A DNA stretch of 64,000 nt from Strix aluco (GCF_031877795.1 NC_133971.1:7954784-8018783); one strand, 5' to 3'; positions 13,301-26,800 are shown, counted from the first letter of the stretch. Made by a program: numbers and translations. Notes: a model not told the origin generated them from the letters alone.

Positions 13301-15316
13301 TTTGTTTGTTTCTGGAAACCTAAATGCACAAATTAATTGGATACTTTTATAAAAGGCTTGATAATAATCTTGAATATATTACTTGTCAAAAATGTGCATT
13401 TCATAATAATGATTTGCACATCAGTGAAAGCTGAGATAGATAGACACTGCTGAATCATGTGCTTTTGGTATAATGGAATGCATCCTTAAAGTAATTTCAA
13501 TGCAATTACTTTTAAAAAATGTTTTATCAAGACAGAAGGGGAAAAAAACCAACAGCCAGTGAATAGAAGATGATAGTACCACGGTGGTGCCCCTGTTCTC
13601 AGCTGTGACCAGAAGTGGGGTGTTTACTCTTGTAAGGATGGACAGAGAAGTTCTGGCTCTCTTTCATCCTCCTTAATTGCTCAGAACAAGACTGCAGTCA
13701 TACGTACACAATGAACAGTCTTTGTGAGGGCCATAAGCCCAGAAATAAATGCTACCAAAGGTGAATGGGTTCATCTCACATGTTTGTCTCCTCTTGTTTT
13801 TTTTCCTGACGTACCAAATACTGTGAGTTATTTTACGCAAACACATGTTATGTGTGACCATTATTACACCATGTCACCAAACGATGACTACACTGAATAA
13901 TAGTTAAATACTTAATTAAGACATTGCAAGTATGAAGCCCCCGAGCTAACTGTTCTCATTGTAAGGCTGATAAGCCACTGAATGTCACTGCTTAGCAAAA
14001 GCAGCTGTAGCTGCAGAGCATGATGTTATGGAGTGAAATAAATGGGGGTGGTAGAAATCTGTGATTAAAATGTCATGTGTATTTCAACTGACTTTTTGTT
14101 GTTGTTGTTTGTTGGACTTTTGGAACAAACTACATTGATACACTTTGATTATGGAATTCAAAATAAACTCCAATATCAAAGAAAAACAGGACAAAATTAC
14201 TGCTCCTGAGTTATTCACCAGAATAGTGCTTTCAATGGTAAATAAAAATGAGTCTCTGTTAATTTCCTTTGTAGTTAAACTAATTAAACATTTTTATTTC
14301 TCTGGAAATACACTGTAAATAAACAAATGTAATTTTCATATCCATGTCTAATCTGGTCTTGGAATTATATTGCTCTGCAATCTGTTAAATATTGATTATT
14401 TTTTTTTCCCTCCAAAGATTTTCCCTACACATGGGTAAGCAAGCACATAAAAGACATAAATAAAAGTAATTTAATTGTATTTGTTGCATGTATGCAGGTA
14501 TACGTTCACACAAGACCTTTTGTTATTTATACCACATTAATCTCTTCATTTTTCTGTGTGAAACCTCCAGATTTTCTTTGATGCATGTTTCTTTTGTTGT
14601 AGAGCTGATAACTGTCTGCCCTGTACAGGACTCCTCTCATGCCACTATGAGTGTGACAAGCTGTTCATCACTTCATTTATTCTGTTTCACTCAGACTGGT
14701 AGATTGTCAAAGGAGCATAAGGAAGGTAGTGTACTTCCACAAATGTAATTACTTTTATAAATACATTAATATTTATTTTCCAGCCATTTAACAGTTTCTT
14801 CTTAGATAAAAAATACTTTACTATGCTTGCTTTTCTTACTTATTAAGACCCATGAACTTTCTTTAGCATTGTCACAAGAAAGTGTCACATTCACTTATTC
14901 TTTCTCACATCAGTGAAAAAAAATGCTGCAGGATTCATTCAGTTCTTGCTTCTTGCAGTGGTGAAAATCAGGAGTGGTACAACTGTACCACAGCACTTGG
15001 GTGTGGTCGGTATAAGGCCATTAGAGTGTGCAGAATTAAACTTTTTTGCAGTTTATTTGCCAGAGTGTGACAAAAGGGAGGTCACAAAAAATGTGACAGC
15101 CATGCTTTAAGCATCTATAAATGTTATATCCAAATATTTTAAGTTTTTAATGCATTTCTTGAAGTCTGGGAGGTGGGAATACACACACACACACACATCC
15201 CCCTCCCTTATCTTCATACTCTTTTTCACAACATACAGGGGTGTTTACAGGAGCAATTTGTACAGTTAAATCCTCTTTTTTTTCTTTTTTCTGGGGGGCC
15301 TCTGTTTTCTCTGAAC
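10396..15316 (+). other. ANKRD34B: presumed 5' UTR intron of ANKRD34B
   Basis: About 5 kb of unique, AT-rich sequence between the CpG-island donors and the acceptor before the ANKRD34B coding exon. It holds a 17-base T run next to the island (about 10381-10397), a small TTG repeat near 14095-14112 and an (AC)8 microsatellite at 15181-15196. Additional non-coding exons could be hidden here; I cannot support any. Confidence 0.45.
15181..15196. repeat. (AC)8 dinucleotide microsatellite
   Basis: Eight uninterrupted AC units, 170 bases before the ANKRD34B start codon and just upstream of the pyrimidine tract of its coding exon. Confidence 0.9.
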
Positions 15317-15334
15317 AGCAGGTGTTCTTTCCAG
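15271..15334 (+). other. ANKRD34B: splice acceptor region of the ANKRD34B coding exon
   Basis: A long pyrimidine-rich tract (15271-15312) is followed by three candidate AG acceptors: ...ctgaacag ending at 15318, cag ending at 15321 and ttctttccag ending at 15334. Any of them gives the same protein because all lie upstream of the in-frame TAG at 15339-15341 and the ATG at 15366. Confidence 0.6.
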
Positions 15335-15365
15335 CCAATAGGAGGGTGTGAGTGAGACAAGTGCA

Positions 15366-16916
15366 ATGACCGAAATGGTGGAGTTGCCATCGGAGGCGAC
15401 TTCCCTGCTAAGAGCTGTCTATCAAAGCCGCCTCCGCCTCACCAGGCTGTTACTAGAGGGTGGTGCCTACGTCAACGAGAGCAATGACAGAGGTGAAACC
15501 CCTTTAATGATTGCTTGTAGGACCAAACATGTGGATGCCCAGAGTGTCAGCAAGGCAAGGATGGTTAAATACCTACTGGAAAACAAGGCTGATCCGAACA
15601 TACAGGACAAATCTGGAAAGACAGCCCTGATGCATGCTTGTTTGGAAAAAGCAGGCCCTGAAGTGGTATCTCTGCTACTGAAAAGTGGAGCTGACCCAAG
15701 CCTGCAAGATCACTCTGATTGCTCTGCGCTTGTGTATGCAATAAACGCTGAGGACAAAGAGACCCTGAAAGTTCTTCTTAATGCTTGCAGGGCACGGGGA
15801 AAAGAAGTCATCATCATCACGATGGACAAGTCCTCATCTGGAAGGCAGAAAACAAAGCAGTACTTAAACATGCCTCCTGCAGACCTCGGGGAATGCCATT
15901 CCCCAACTGCCTGCACTTCACCATCAGAAATAGAACTGACTACGTCTCCACCCCCACTTTCGAGTTCAAATGAATCTAAAAAAGCAGTCTTCAGCTTTAA
16001 AGAGCTGGATCATCCACGACGCGTGGACAACTCATCTCAGACAGTTTCACTGACAAGAAAATCCAGCTCAACAAAAGTAGGGTCCAGGCGGGCACATGTG
16101 CAGCGGCTACGGTCTGAGCCTTGGATAAAGAGCTCTCCCTCACTGTATCACCAGAATAAAATTGCTTCTTTACAAGAACTTCAGGGTATTACTCCAGAAG
16201 AAGTGTGTTTTGAAATCCATGGCCTTGCCTATTCAAAGAGATTCATCACCAGGCACCAAAGTATTGACATAAAAGACACTGCTCATTTATTTAAAACCTT
16301 TGATCAAACTGGACCAGGGAAATTATCACATGATGAGATAAAATCTCAGATTCCTTATGTTGAAGAGAAATGGCACTCCAGTGGGATTCCAATGGGTAAA
16401 GATGCCAGTTTGGGGCAAAATAGCTTTGTTTCAAACCTTAGCAGTATTATCCAGAAAAGAAATTTAGGAGCTCATCACTACAGCTCTGATTCTCAGTTAA
16501 CTACTACTCTAAGTCCTGCTGCTGCAGAAGACAGTAAGTCAGTGATAGGAAAGAAAAAGATTATTTCTCCATCTCATGCTTTGTTACCAAGTTCTAGAGC
16601 AGTACTGGAGAACATGCCTCCTGTTACTCTGAGCAGGAGGAATCAAGCTTTTCTAGACAGACAGGGTTCAGGAGCCTTATTGTTGGATCATACTGCTCAG
16701 ATAAGACCAGGTTTTCTTCCACCACTGAATGTGAATCCTCACCCCCCAATTTCAGATATTACTTTCATAAATAGGGTTTCTGGGATGGTTTCTTGTGGAC
16801 AGAAACACTTAGTACCAGCAGCACCCTCCGTCCCTAAGGAGACCAAAAATAGGAAAATGCTACAAAGGAGGCAGTCATTACAGACGGAGCAGATTAAGCA
16901 ATTAGTGAATTTTTAA
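15366..16916 (+). CDS. ANKRD34B: ankyrin repeat domain-containing protein 34B
   Basis: A complete single-exon coding region of 516 residues plus TAA; the human protein is of nearly the same length. An open frame reaches back to a GTG at 15348, but an in-frame TAG at 15339-15341 and the absence of an earlier ATG make the ATG at 15366 (G at -3) the start. The first about 145 residues form four ankyrin-type repeats (roughly 8-37, 41-77, 81-111 and 115-145), with the consensus pieces GETPLMIAC, DPNIQDKSGKTALMHACLEK and ADPSLQDHSDCSALVYA. The rest is a low-complexity Ser/Pro-rich tail with family blocks KRFITRHQSID and YSSDSQL and the conserved C-terminus RRQSLQTEQIKQLVNF. Those blocks and the FAM151B/ZFYVE16 neighbourhood pick 34B over 34A and 34C. 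The family's biochemical role is poorly known; in mammals expression is mostly neural. I see no frameshift or missing block. Confidence 0.96.
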   Translation: MTEMVELPSEATSLLRAVYQSRLRLTRLLLEGGAYVNESNDRGETPLMIACRTKHVDAQSVSKARMVKYLLENKADPNIQDKSGKTALMHACLEKAGPEVVSLLLKSGADPSLQDHSDCSALVYAINAEDKETLKVLLNACRARGKEVIIITMDKSSSGRQKTKQYLNMPPADLGECHSPTACTSPSEIELTTSPPPLSSSNESKKAVFSFKELDHPRRVDNSSQTVSLTRKSSSTKVGSRRAHVQRLRSEPWIKSSPSLYHQNKIASLQELQGITPEEVCFEIHGLAYSKRFITRHQSIDIKDTAHLFKTFDQTGPGKLSHDEIKSQIPYVEEKWHSSGIPMGKDASLGQNSFVSNLSSIIQKRNLGAHHYSSDSQLTTTLSPAAAEDSKSVIGKKKIISPSHALLPSSRAVLENMPPVTLSRRNQAFLDRQGSGALLLDHTAQIRPGFLPPLNVNPHPPISDITFINRVSGMVSCGQKHLVPAAPSVPKETKNRKMLQRRQSLQTEQIKQLVNF

Positions 16917-19915
16917 CAGGCAATTGTAACAAGAGTTACAAAATCTGTACAATGTGTACATATTCACTGTGCTACCTGATTGTAATGATACGTACCCCAA
17001 AAGATAGCAGGTTTGTGTTGTAAAGCTCTCTGCCTTGGAATGGGTTAAACAGTTTAGAGACTACATCAAAAGATACACTCAACTAATGATGCTGCTTTCT
17101 GCAAACTGAGGAATATTTATTACACTGTTTTCAAAATGTTTTCAACTTCAGCAGTGACATCTTACTGGTGGCAGGCTGAAGTCACAACAGCTTTTAGGCA
17201 CTGCAGTTCTCATTTTAGGTTGGAAATGTATCCCTCCCGAATGCATACTCTCTCTGTACCCAGAAAGGCGGTACACGTGGCATTTGGGATCTTGAAACAT
17301 TTGACTGTGATGCTGGATGCCAGACTCACTGTCCCAGTTGTGCAATATCCAGAAATTCAACACAACCAGCATGGGCAAGGGCTGGGCAGTGGCAAGTGTA
17401 CAGAGGCAGTGGCTTATGGCTTCAGTGGCTTTACTGCGTGTAGACAGACAATACACAGAGTCAGTAAAATTCGTGTTGCAGAGCTGTGTTGCATGCATAG
17501 CTACGCCCAGGGAATTCCAGCTGAAGACTGGGAGCCTGCGTCAGACGCCTTGCTGGCCGCTGGAAGTCACTGTGATACAGAGAGCCCTGGAGAGCTCAAG
17601 TTCAGCACGTGACACCTGGGAGCTGAGTCAGGAAGCCAGCACAGCAAGCAAGAGGCCTTGAATAATTTCATGTAAAATGGCCAAACCCTGCCTGCACTGT
17701 CAGTTAGGCATGTCAATCAACTCGGGCTTCTCAAGCTATTGGATTGCTGGAATCTGTTAAAAAGAGGAAGAGCTGGGGGAGGTGTTACTTTCTGTAGTTC
17801 CAGACCCTCCCCTCAAAAAATAAGAGATCTTCATATCATGCAGGAGCTCTCTCTCCCCAGTCACAGGCCTGGGTTTCTTTTCACAAGACCAGATACAGAT
17901 GGTGAGACACATCATGTGTCTTGATGAGCGAGGACACTTCACACACACCTGGGAGCAAGGAGGAGCTCTGTCCTCCTGCCCAGACACACCTGAAAAAAAA
18001 AAATCCAACAGCTACAATACTCACCTGGGAGATGGAATTCCTCATTTTTCCCAATTTGAAGCAGACGACTGAATTTCTTATGGATGAGAAACAGTCCTTT
18101 GCATCCAAGCTCTTGCATATTTTCAAGTATCTCCATCTAAAATCTGTTTTTCCTTCCCATTTAGCAATTCCAAACATCTACCTTGTCTTTGTGCATATTC
18201 CATAGATGCTTTATTTCTGGTATTGCATTTAGCATTTTACAGCTCATGTTCTAAAGATTGAGAAATACTGAATGTGTTCTGTTTTGTCATAACTTACAGA
18301 AATTAATTGTATTGAAATTGTGTCTGTATAATGTGAATTTCTGCATACTGAAATGAGGTACCTTTTTTTCTGAAAACACACAGTGGCTACTATCTGTCTT
18401 CTTACAGCTTCTGTCAAAATGCACCCAACCTGACATTGCCTAACAAACTACTGTAATGGTATTTAGCTTTGTCCTTAGTATAAGACAATTTCAAGTGGAT
18501 GATAAACATACAGTCTCTGTAAATACCTATGTAAAAATATAAAAATGTCCAAAAGTTCATAGTATGTCTATTTTGAAGAAGGGAACATTTGACATCTGGA
18601 AATTAAATGAGTTACGGTTCACATCTCTACACAACAGTTATATATGTCAAGTGCTGATCTGAAACTATGAATTTAAATCTTGAAATCAATTTTGCCATAA
18701 AATCTCTCCACTCTCTAATGATGGCAGATCATTAGAAGGCAGATAATCTTACCGTTGATTCTCTAACCAAGCTCTCAGAAGTAGCTAAAACAAGTGAAGA
18801 TGCAAATCAGTATCACAATTGTCAAAATTAGTTCTTCCCCACAAAATCTGGGTCTTGGAAGCCGTGGCGTCCTCTGTCACAGCTCTGCTAACGTGGGACA
18901 CTTAGCATTCTGGTGGCAGCAGGGAAGGCCCACAGGGACCTGCTCTACGCTATCGCATCCGACTTACTCAGATGTGACTGTCACACTTGTTTAGTTCCTC
19001 ACCCCTCAAGAGCAATCAGTCCCCGTCACAAAAATGTCGTGGGTTTTTTTGGTTTTGTTTTTATTAGAGATAGACTATTCATCCACTGAAAGACTCTTGG
19101 TCATTTATAGACTGGCTCTAGTCTCTGCACACACGCAAAAAAGAAGTGTTCACTATGTTAAAAAAACTCCACCACCAAAATGAGAAGATTCCAAAAGTGG
19201 AATTACATACACTTAAGAGCTATTAAATACTGGTGGAAACATGGTGAAGGTGATGGAGCCAAATATGTTCCATTCAGGTTCTGCCTCTTACCTCAGATGT
19301 TGCTGGATCAGCATCTGCGTATACCAGGTAGAAACAAGGACTACATGGAAATCTTTTTATGGCACAGAAATTACGTGAAACAACCTATGTCAGTATTATT
19401 AACTGGGTACAAATTGGTCCCTACAAACGCCACATACAGACACTATATACTCTTCAAATGTTTTTATTATAAATGGAAATGCCAATTTATAGTCTGTTCA
19501 TTTCATAATGAAATATCTGCAGCTAAAAATATATCTTTAAAAAAACATGAATTCTTTTTTACAAAAAAATAACATCAGAAGTTCTAACTGGTATTCTTTG
19601 CTGAAGGTATAAAGGCTGATTTCTGCTGTATTGATTTTAAAATTAATTAAAATATGGGATTACTGGCCCCTCAACTGAAACTGTAATTTTTTTACAAAAT
19701 GGTCAGAAAAATGGCAGATGTCTTGAGAAGTGAAGTTATTCTGTGGTGTTGCCAGTATTTTGTGCTTAATTTTGATGCAGAAGTAATGTGAAAGGTTAAC
19801 ATTTAATGTTTATTGTTGCATCGATGTTACAAGTGACCTTCAAAGAAAAAATAGTTCAGCGTTGTTCTCTTGATGTTGTTATGATGATGCATAAATAAAA
19901 GTAATTTTTTCCCCC
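16917..19915 (+). other. ANKRD34B: probable ANKRD34B 3' UTR
   Basis: AT-rich sequence after the stop with no coding signal. ATTAAA occurs at 18602-18607, and the first good AATAAA is at 19894-19899, giving a possible 3' UTR of up to about 3 kb. The true cleavage site cannot be fixed from sequence. Open frames of 130-158 codons here show no family resemblance. Confidence 0.4.
19894..19899 (+). terminator. ANKRD34B: candidate poly(A) signal for ANKRD34B
   Basis: Canonical AATAAA in the sequence ataaataaaagtaat, followed by a T-rich stretch. Earlier ATTAAA variants could be used instead. Confidence 0.35.
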
Positions 19916-22900
19916 ATGCAGGGAATACGGAAATAGACGTCCTTTTATTCACCACTTAGGAGACGCTGAGTCACTACCAAAGGTACTCGCTCATAAGTGT
20001 TTCTCAGGCCGTCTCTATACAGGAAAATTGGAACAGTTAATTAGATTTAATCCAACATAGCTAGATTTGTACAAAGTATTGTGTGAGAGAGGCTCTTTCC
20101 GTCTGTTGGTAGCTTACTGTGGTTCCACTTCAGTGGTGATACACTTCTGCCATCTTTGAAGTCTTAATCCTCATCATTTTCCAGCCATCCATAATGTCTT
20201 CTAAGCAAAGAATGGGAAGCAATTTCCAACGTTAAATCCCTCCCCCCCCCCCAGTAAAGTTTACAAACAGCAAAATACCTTTCAGGTGTTCTTTATGCGT
20301 CTTGATATAGGAAACATAGAAAACACCACACGCTGAAGCTTCTTCCTTGCTAGTTTTCTTTTAAGAGCTGTGGGCTCCCCACCCAGAGAAAACCATCTGG
20401 ACTAGTTTTCACACAGTGAAAAATTAGTAAAGCTCATCCACTATAACTTACAGAAATGTTGATGGCATAAAATCCTTAAACATTTAAACCATATAAAATG
20501 GAAGTGACATTTTTGTGAGCAAGCATTCCTGTCAACACAAGTTACAGCTTACAGTAAAACACACTACCTATGAGATTATTGATTTTGAATCTAGGTGGTA
20601 ACTTTAGAAAGGTGAAAACGAATTTTTCTACTTTTGGTTTTCATTTTCTCTGCAAAATGCTGTGAAACCATACAATGAAAGTAACTTCTAGACAAACAGT
20701 GGTGGCCTCAAAAACTTCATATTTTGGTTTAAGAAATTTAAGAACAGCAAGTCACTACACAAGAATGCTGTAAAAAAGCAGTTTTCAAGGTTGTGTTTAA
20801 GACGTGGTGTTCAAAGTACAGTTTTCAAAATGTCCTTTCCTGCACTTTTTGTGTTTGCTTTAAGGGGAAAGGCATTTGGGAGTTGCCTTGTTTTGATTTT
20901 TGTCTTTTACAATTACACAGCACTTCCAAAAGAATATTGACATTATTTGATGCAGCTACACAAGAAAAATAGTGAACTAAAACAGTCATTAAATTCCTTT
21001 TTTTCCTTATCAATCCTTAATAAGACCTTCATCTTTCTGCATCTGTTATGCAGTACAACTAATTAGTTTTCCAACTAAAATAAAGTATTTATAAATAAAT
21101 GGATTCTTTCATTAGTAAACCATTATTCTGTTAGCTGGCTATTTTGTTCATGTAACGAGCTTGGCTTGTTACAGAAAGGGTAACGTTCGTCACAAATAAC
21201 AGTCCTACTAAAAACATTCACACTGTATTCATAAAAGGGACAAGCTTTTTTTTTTTTTAAATTAATGTTGAAATCCAGAATTAGAGGGAGGAATGCCTAT
21301 TTTAAGATATTTCCCAGCCACACATTTTCACCTTTAAGTATTACTGGCACTGTAATACCTTCAAGGAGATCAAGTTTGATAAGGATACATCTTAAGAAAA
21401 CTTAGGGTTTTTTCAGAGTGAAAGGGATAAAACTCCAATTTTGATGACTATTTGCTCTAATAAAATACCAGCTATTAATCCATTTAAAAAGACAATAGGT
21501 CTTATACTCCTTTACACAAGTTAATCTCATTTTAAAATATGTATGTATATACAAAATTCCTGTTCTTCGAAGAAGATATCTGTTAAAGCTCAACAAAGAT
21601 GAAAGTTTGTAATAACAAAACTATAGGAAACAGAATTACTTAAAACTCCTTCTGCATCTATACTGATCCTTTACAGCAGTATGTACTATGTAGCTGGTAA
21701 AACGTGTCATTAAATCATAAAAAAATCCAGGCTGAAAGGAACCTCTGGAGGTCTCGTGCAGCCGCCAGCTCAAAGCAGGGCTTGCCTCAGCCACATTGCT
21801 CATCTGGAGTGGGATTCAGGAAGCCAAGGCATCAACACTTCAACACTTACGGAAGCACCAGAGAACTCAGTTATCAAGATGAAGTCAAACCCACTGTTTT
21901 AAATTTAACCATACGACACTGTAGATCTAATGTTGATTCAGAGGTTTTGTCCCAAGCAGGAAAAAAAAGTGAATTTATATTCAGCCATTTAAAAAACATG
22001 CCAACATCTTAAATTGAACAGTGAAGATTTTTTTTTTTAGCACTATATACAGTCCAGTTTATTCCCAAATTTCTGAAATCCAGATGCGTGCTGATGAACT
22101 GTAATTAATCTCTGTATTTTTTTCCCTGAAGGCATTAGCTAGCAATTTTGAACACTTTCATGAGCTGCCACAGATGGCATGAGTTATAGCCTTCTTTCTC
22201 AAAAGCTAGTCCATTTTCAAATATAAACTTAACCTGTACATACATTTTTAAAAACACAACAATGAGAACACCTTTTTAAAACACATTTTAATTCTGCTTG
22301 GACAAATTCCCATTGAGATTATGAATTTGCATATGCTTTTTTTTTTTTTCCCCTGCTACAGCAATAAGAGGAATCACAATTAGGCAGTGAAAGCAACAGT
22401 TATAGTGACAGAAGGATCACTGAAAAATCCAAGGGAACCAAGCCAAAGTATATAAAAAAACAACACACAATTGCCCCCAAAATTCAGATGTTCAAAATTC
22501 AGAAGATGATAGAGTACAATACTTTGAATTTTACTGGAAGCACAATAAAAAATAATGCTTCTTTATTATGGGTTTTAATGAATAAGCTCTGCTGTGGCAG
22601 TCTGAGATGTTATTGACAGCTGTTTATTGCACCCATCGGCCAGAAGTTACTGCTCCTCTCTAAGGGAACACAGACCTTAATGCCCCTGTGCAATTTGGAG
22701 TAACTGCAGTGTGGAGTGAGTATCTTCTTCAGCCGTGCTACTAAAAGGGTAATGATACAATAATCACAGTAATTTGCAGTAAAGACATATCAGAAGTAGT
22801 TGTAGCTGGAAGAAGCTAGTAACATCTTACTTCACTGCAGAGACATACACCAAATCTCATCCAGCAAAGCCCTAGAAGAGGCAAAGAACTAATGACTAAT

Positions 22901-25900
22901 ACAACACCCTGGCTTGGATGTTACCTAGCAGCCCTTACTTTTGCCTGTAGGTTGGTACAAGGTTTATAGATAAAACTCTCGGTAAAACTGACAGTAAATA
23001 TAACAAGGTAATATACAGAAGATATGCCTAGGCATCAGGGAATCACATGGCATAGGCAAACAGATACTCCTGAATAAATGTCTGTGGGCATCAAAACACA
23101 GCAGTAACAAAAAATTGGTTTCCAATTGAAATTTTAAGAAATAGTTTTGTGGTAAAAATGGTTTCTAATTAACATAAACCTCATGGAAGAAATCTTTCTT
23201 TGAAATATTGTCCAAACACTTCCTAATCTTTCCTTTTATTAGTAGTTTTACCCTTAGTAAAACAAATACTCTCTGAAAATTGAAATAAATTTTAAATCAA
23301 TTAAAAGAAATTTTAGAACACTGAAACCTATGGTAAAGCTCCCCTGACTCTGGGATATACTGCAGGATGCAATTCATAATACTCTAATAGGCTCTCTCTA
23401 ACCCTTAAAAAACAAACCATCCCAAACATTTTTAATACTCCAACACTGCAATTTATTTTTTTCTTGAAGAAAAGAAAGGATAGGGCCATTTCATCACCAA
23501 GTTATTAAATGAGTTATAAAGACGTCTTGTGTAAGTCCTTAGCTCTCTCTTCTTAATCACCAATAATGAGTTCCTGATGGTGGGCTGCTGGAGGTTTATG
23601 TAAACCTGATTCTGCACAAGGGGACTTGGAAGGTTCAAATACAGCTTCCTGGAGCTGCTGCACAAAAGGCAGTATTGCGCCAGGTGCTGGAATCAAATTC
23701 TTCAGTATCCAAACAAAGCACAATAAAAATCACAAGTGAAAGCTTTACAATGCTTGGACTCAAACATTAAATAGAGTTTAATGGATAGTGCAGAAATAAG
23801 TCTGTAGTAACAATAGCAAAGAGCCTGATCACAGCCAGCTGGCTAATAAATAGAACATAAAAGGCTTTAATTTGAAGGTTTTAACTGAAGAAAGAGAGTG
23901 GGTTTTTTTTTCAGTCAGAGTAAGCCAAACCTGAGTAATTCTTCAAATGAATGCTGAAGATGAATATGGGGACAACAGCTTTTGAAAAAATGTGTCTTTG
24001 AGGGCATTTTCCTCGATTCCACAGCACATTTAAACAATACAAACCTCAGAAAATCAGCTTCTGTTTTGCTTTCATCAGTATACTGACCTGTTACTGCAGG
24101 ATATTATTGAGTAGTTGTGCAGGACTAATGATGTCAATTCTCTTCTACAACATGTTATTTTATCTGTTTAGTAAGTTCTATCACATTCACAGACAGATAC
24201 AAAGCTTGAGCTAAACTTGCAGTAAATTAGATATGTTTTATTAATCAATTAACTCACCTGGACATCCTGAACAATACCTAATTCCATTAAAGAAAACCAA
24301 ATTTTTCATGTAACAAGGACAAGTCTAAAAACCTGGCTGAAAGGTATCAGCAGAGATGAAGCAACTGATAAGAGAAAATGATTCCACAAAGAATTATTAG
24401 AATTTATAGCTCCTAAAAAAAGTTTTAAGTACAATAAATAGATCCCTGACAGAAGGTAAAAATAAAAAAGACAGCAACAGTTAAAGTAAAATAGAGCTGC
24501 CACAGATCCCTGTTTCCAACAGAATAAATAACTGGCTTTCATCTCACCTTTACTATCTTATTGCCAGCGCCACAGTTAACACATCTTATTTTAGAAGGAG
24601 AGCATTTGTATGAAGACTGGCATGAAAACAGAGAAACAAATTCAAATGATTTTATTTACCTGCAAGTCAGACCAGACCGACCTAAACAACACAAACAACT
24701 TCATGGGAAACTAACAGAGATCCATGGGTAAAAAATACATACAGAAATTCAGATATATAGGATAATCCATACAGAATAATCAAATTCACCATATACTCAA
24801 ACCCTTCTGTCACTGCAAGAATGCTTCATCGAATTAATTTTTAGCATTTTGTTTAATCTAGTTTTACATGTCTTGTTACCTTAATTAATTTTTCTGGTAA
24901 TCCTGATCACGTCTTCTTTTAGTTTTATCTGAATATTCTTGTTTATTCATATCCACATATATTACTCAGTAATATTTCTTGCACAATGCCTGCACCCTTA
25001 AAAATACTTCTGGCAATTGCTGATTCTTTTTACTTAATAGTTCAACCAGTTTTAACAAATCCTAATTCTTCAGGTGGGAACTGGTAAGTGGGAAAAAGGT
25101 TGCTCATAACAGAAAAGTTTGCCAGTGTGGACACAAAAGGCGTAACCAACTGAAAGACAAAATCCCTTAAGTCAATAAATGTAACCACCAGCAACAAGGA
25201 GCTGAAACAAGATCTAGGAGTCCATTCCAGTCCTACACATTTATATAAATTGTGGAACAAAAAGACAACGATATGTACTTGTCTTTAAATCTATCAGAAA
25301 TAAATGTATGGCTAGAAAGTATGGCTGCTTCTGAACGACCAGCAGTATTTTGAAAAGAAATCTAGACTAAGCCTAAAACTAGTCAAGTGTTCAATAAAAA
25401 TACAAAAAACTCAGTGCTTTTTAATGGCACTTTTCATTCAATAAATGAACATGGCTACAGCAATGTGTCCTCAAGCTATTTTATGTCCCTCAAAAGCAAA
25501 TTCTGTTATTCAGACACCTGCCTGACTCATTCTGGCTAATGCAGCTACATTGCATTTGATTCCAAAAGCTGGCTGATGTCCCCTAAGTGCTTCTTCTTCA
25601 ATGGTATATCCCAGAAAATAAAAATCTCTGAACTGCATTACTTCCTATTAGTTTATTGTGTGTACTATAGAGTCAAAGCAAGTCTGTAACTTCAGTTTAA
25701 CTGGACCTTTGGTCATTCATAGATCCTGTTCTCCCTGATGGGGAATTATGTAAAAGGGTCATTATCCAGAAAAAGACACATGATCAGATCTGCTAGCATG
25801 CCTGTTCACACAATAGCTCCTAAACCTGTTTTAGTGAAAATGATCTGGGTTAGAAAAAGGTCCTTGAAGTATTTAAAATATTTTCCATAGTTATGATCAG

Positions 25901-26800
25901 TTAGGGAACACTTAATGTCTCTTCCTCCCATGGTATAGCAAAGTGTGCATGCAAAACTCAAAGAGATGCTATAAAGAACTGAGAGCTTAAATCTGTTCAA
26001 ATCACATCACGTTGTCACAGTGAACTAAAAACAAATAATTTGTCCCAATTCATTAAAAAGAATTACACTGCCAAACGTGACCTTTTGGTGGTTACTGCCA
26101 TTCATGCTGACTGTGTAAATTAAATTAAGTAACTATTCCAAGTACAACTAGATAGTTTTCTTCCTTATTTATCCAAGTATATTGTATCTTAGTAGTAGAC
26201 AAAAATGATGAAAGCTCTACTCCTCAAGAACATAAAACAATTATTAGCTAAACCTGGTGAACGAGCATAGGTAACAACCCGGAATCTTGAATTTTAATGA
26301 CTGCATGAAATCACCATATTTCAAGACTCAGGATTAATAAATACCACTAACTTTTCTATCACAGTTGTACTAATGCTGTATAAGAACCAAAATTGCTGTA
26401 ATTAACTCTTCAGTACTAATAGCCTGTCCAGTGTTGTGTAAAACATCAAAGTTAACACAATACCTGCGGGAAGCATGTGAGAGGAATGGGAAAAAGAGGA
26501 CAAGAAAATGACAGGGTAATAATGTCTCTTCACAGAATCAGCTTTCATTTAGGAATCAAAATCTCCTCTTGACATTGTGAAAAAAGCCTCTGTAATGTTT
26601 GGCAGAAGGCAACACCACACAGCTTGTGTCTTCATCTGCACAGATTTCAGTATCTGTATTAATTTTAAGAGATGCAGAAGCAAAAGAGGCAAAAATGCTT
26701 AAAATTAAATAGGCTGGACTCTTCCTGCAAGTGATGAGCATGGTTGCAATGATTTTAGTTTTTCTCAAAGAGAAGTTCAACTTTTGAAAATTTGTGAATT
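19916..26800. other. gene-free AT-rich stretch between convergent genes
   Basis: No coding exon was recognised on either strand. It separates the 3' ends of ANKRD34B (+) and FAM151B (-). The only repeat found is a short CR1 remnant near 21.7 kb; a C10 run lies near 20243-20252. Confidence 0.5.
21716..21815 (-). mobile_element. CR1 remnant, 3' end, minus orientation
   Basis: The segment ctgaaaggaacctctggagg, followed by ctcaaagcagggcttgcctc about 30 bases later, resembles the inverted 3' untranslated end of CR1 subfamilies (ggaaaggacctctggaggtc ... ctcaaagcagggtc). It is a short, old copy that has lost its terminal repeats. Confidence 0.6.

Noticed and set aside
17136-17612. 158-codon + strand open frame after the ANKRD34B stop
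   Set aside because: No recognisable domain and an overlapping antisense frame of similar quality; treated as chance within the 3' UTR.
19180-19572. 130-codon + strand open frame downstream of ANKRD34B
   Set aside because: No family resemblance, AT-rich low-constraint composition and no splice context; it lies in the presumed 3' UTR.
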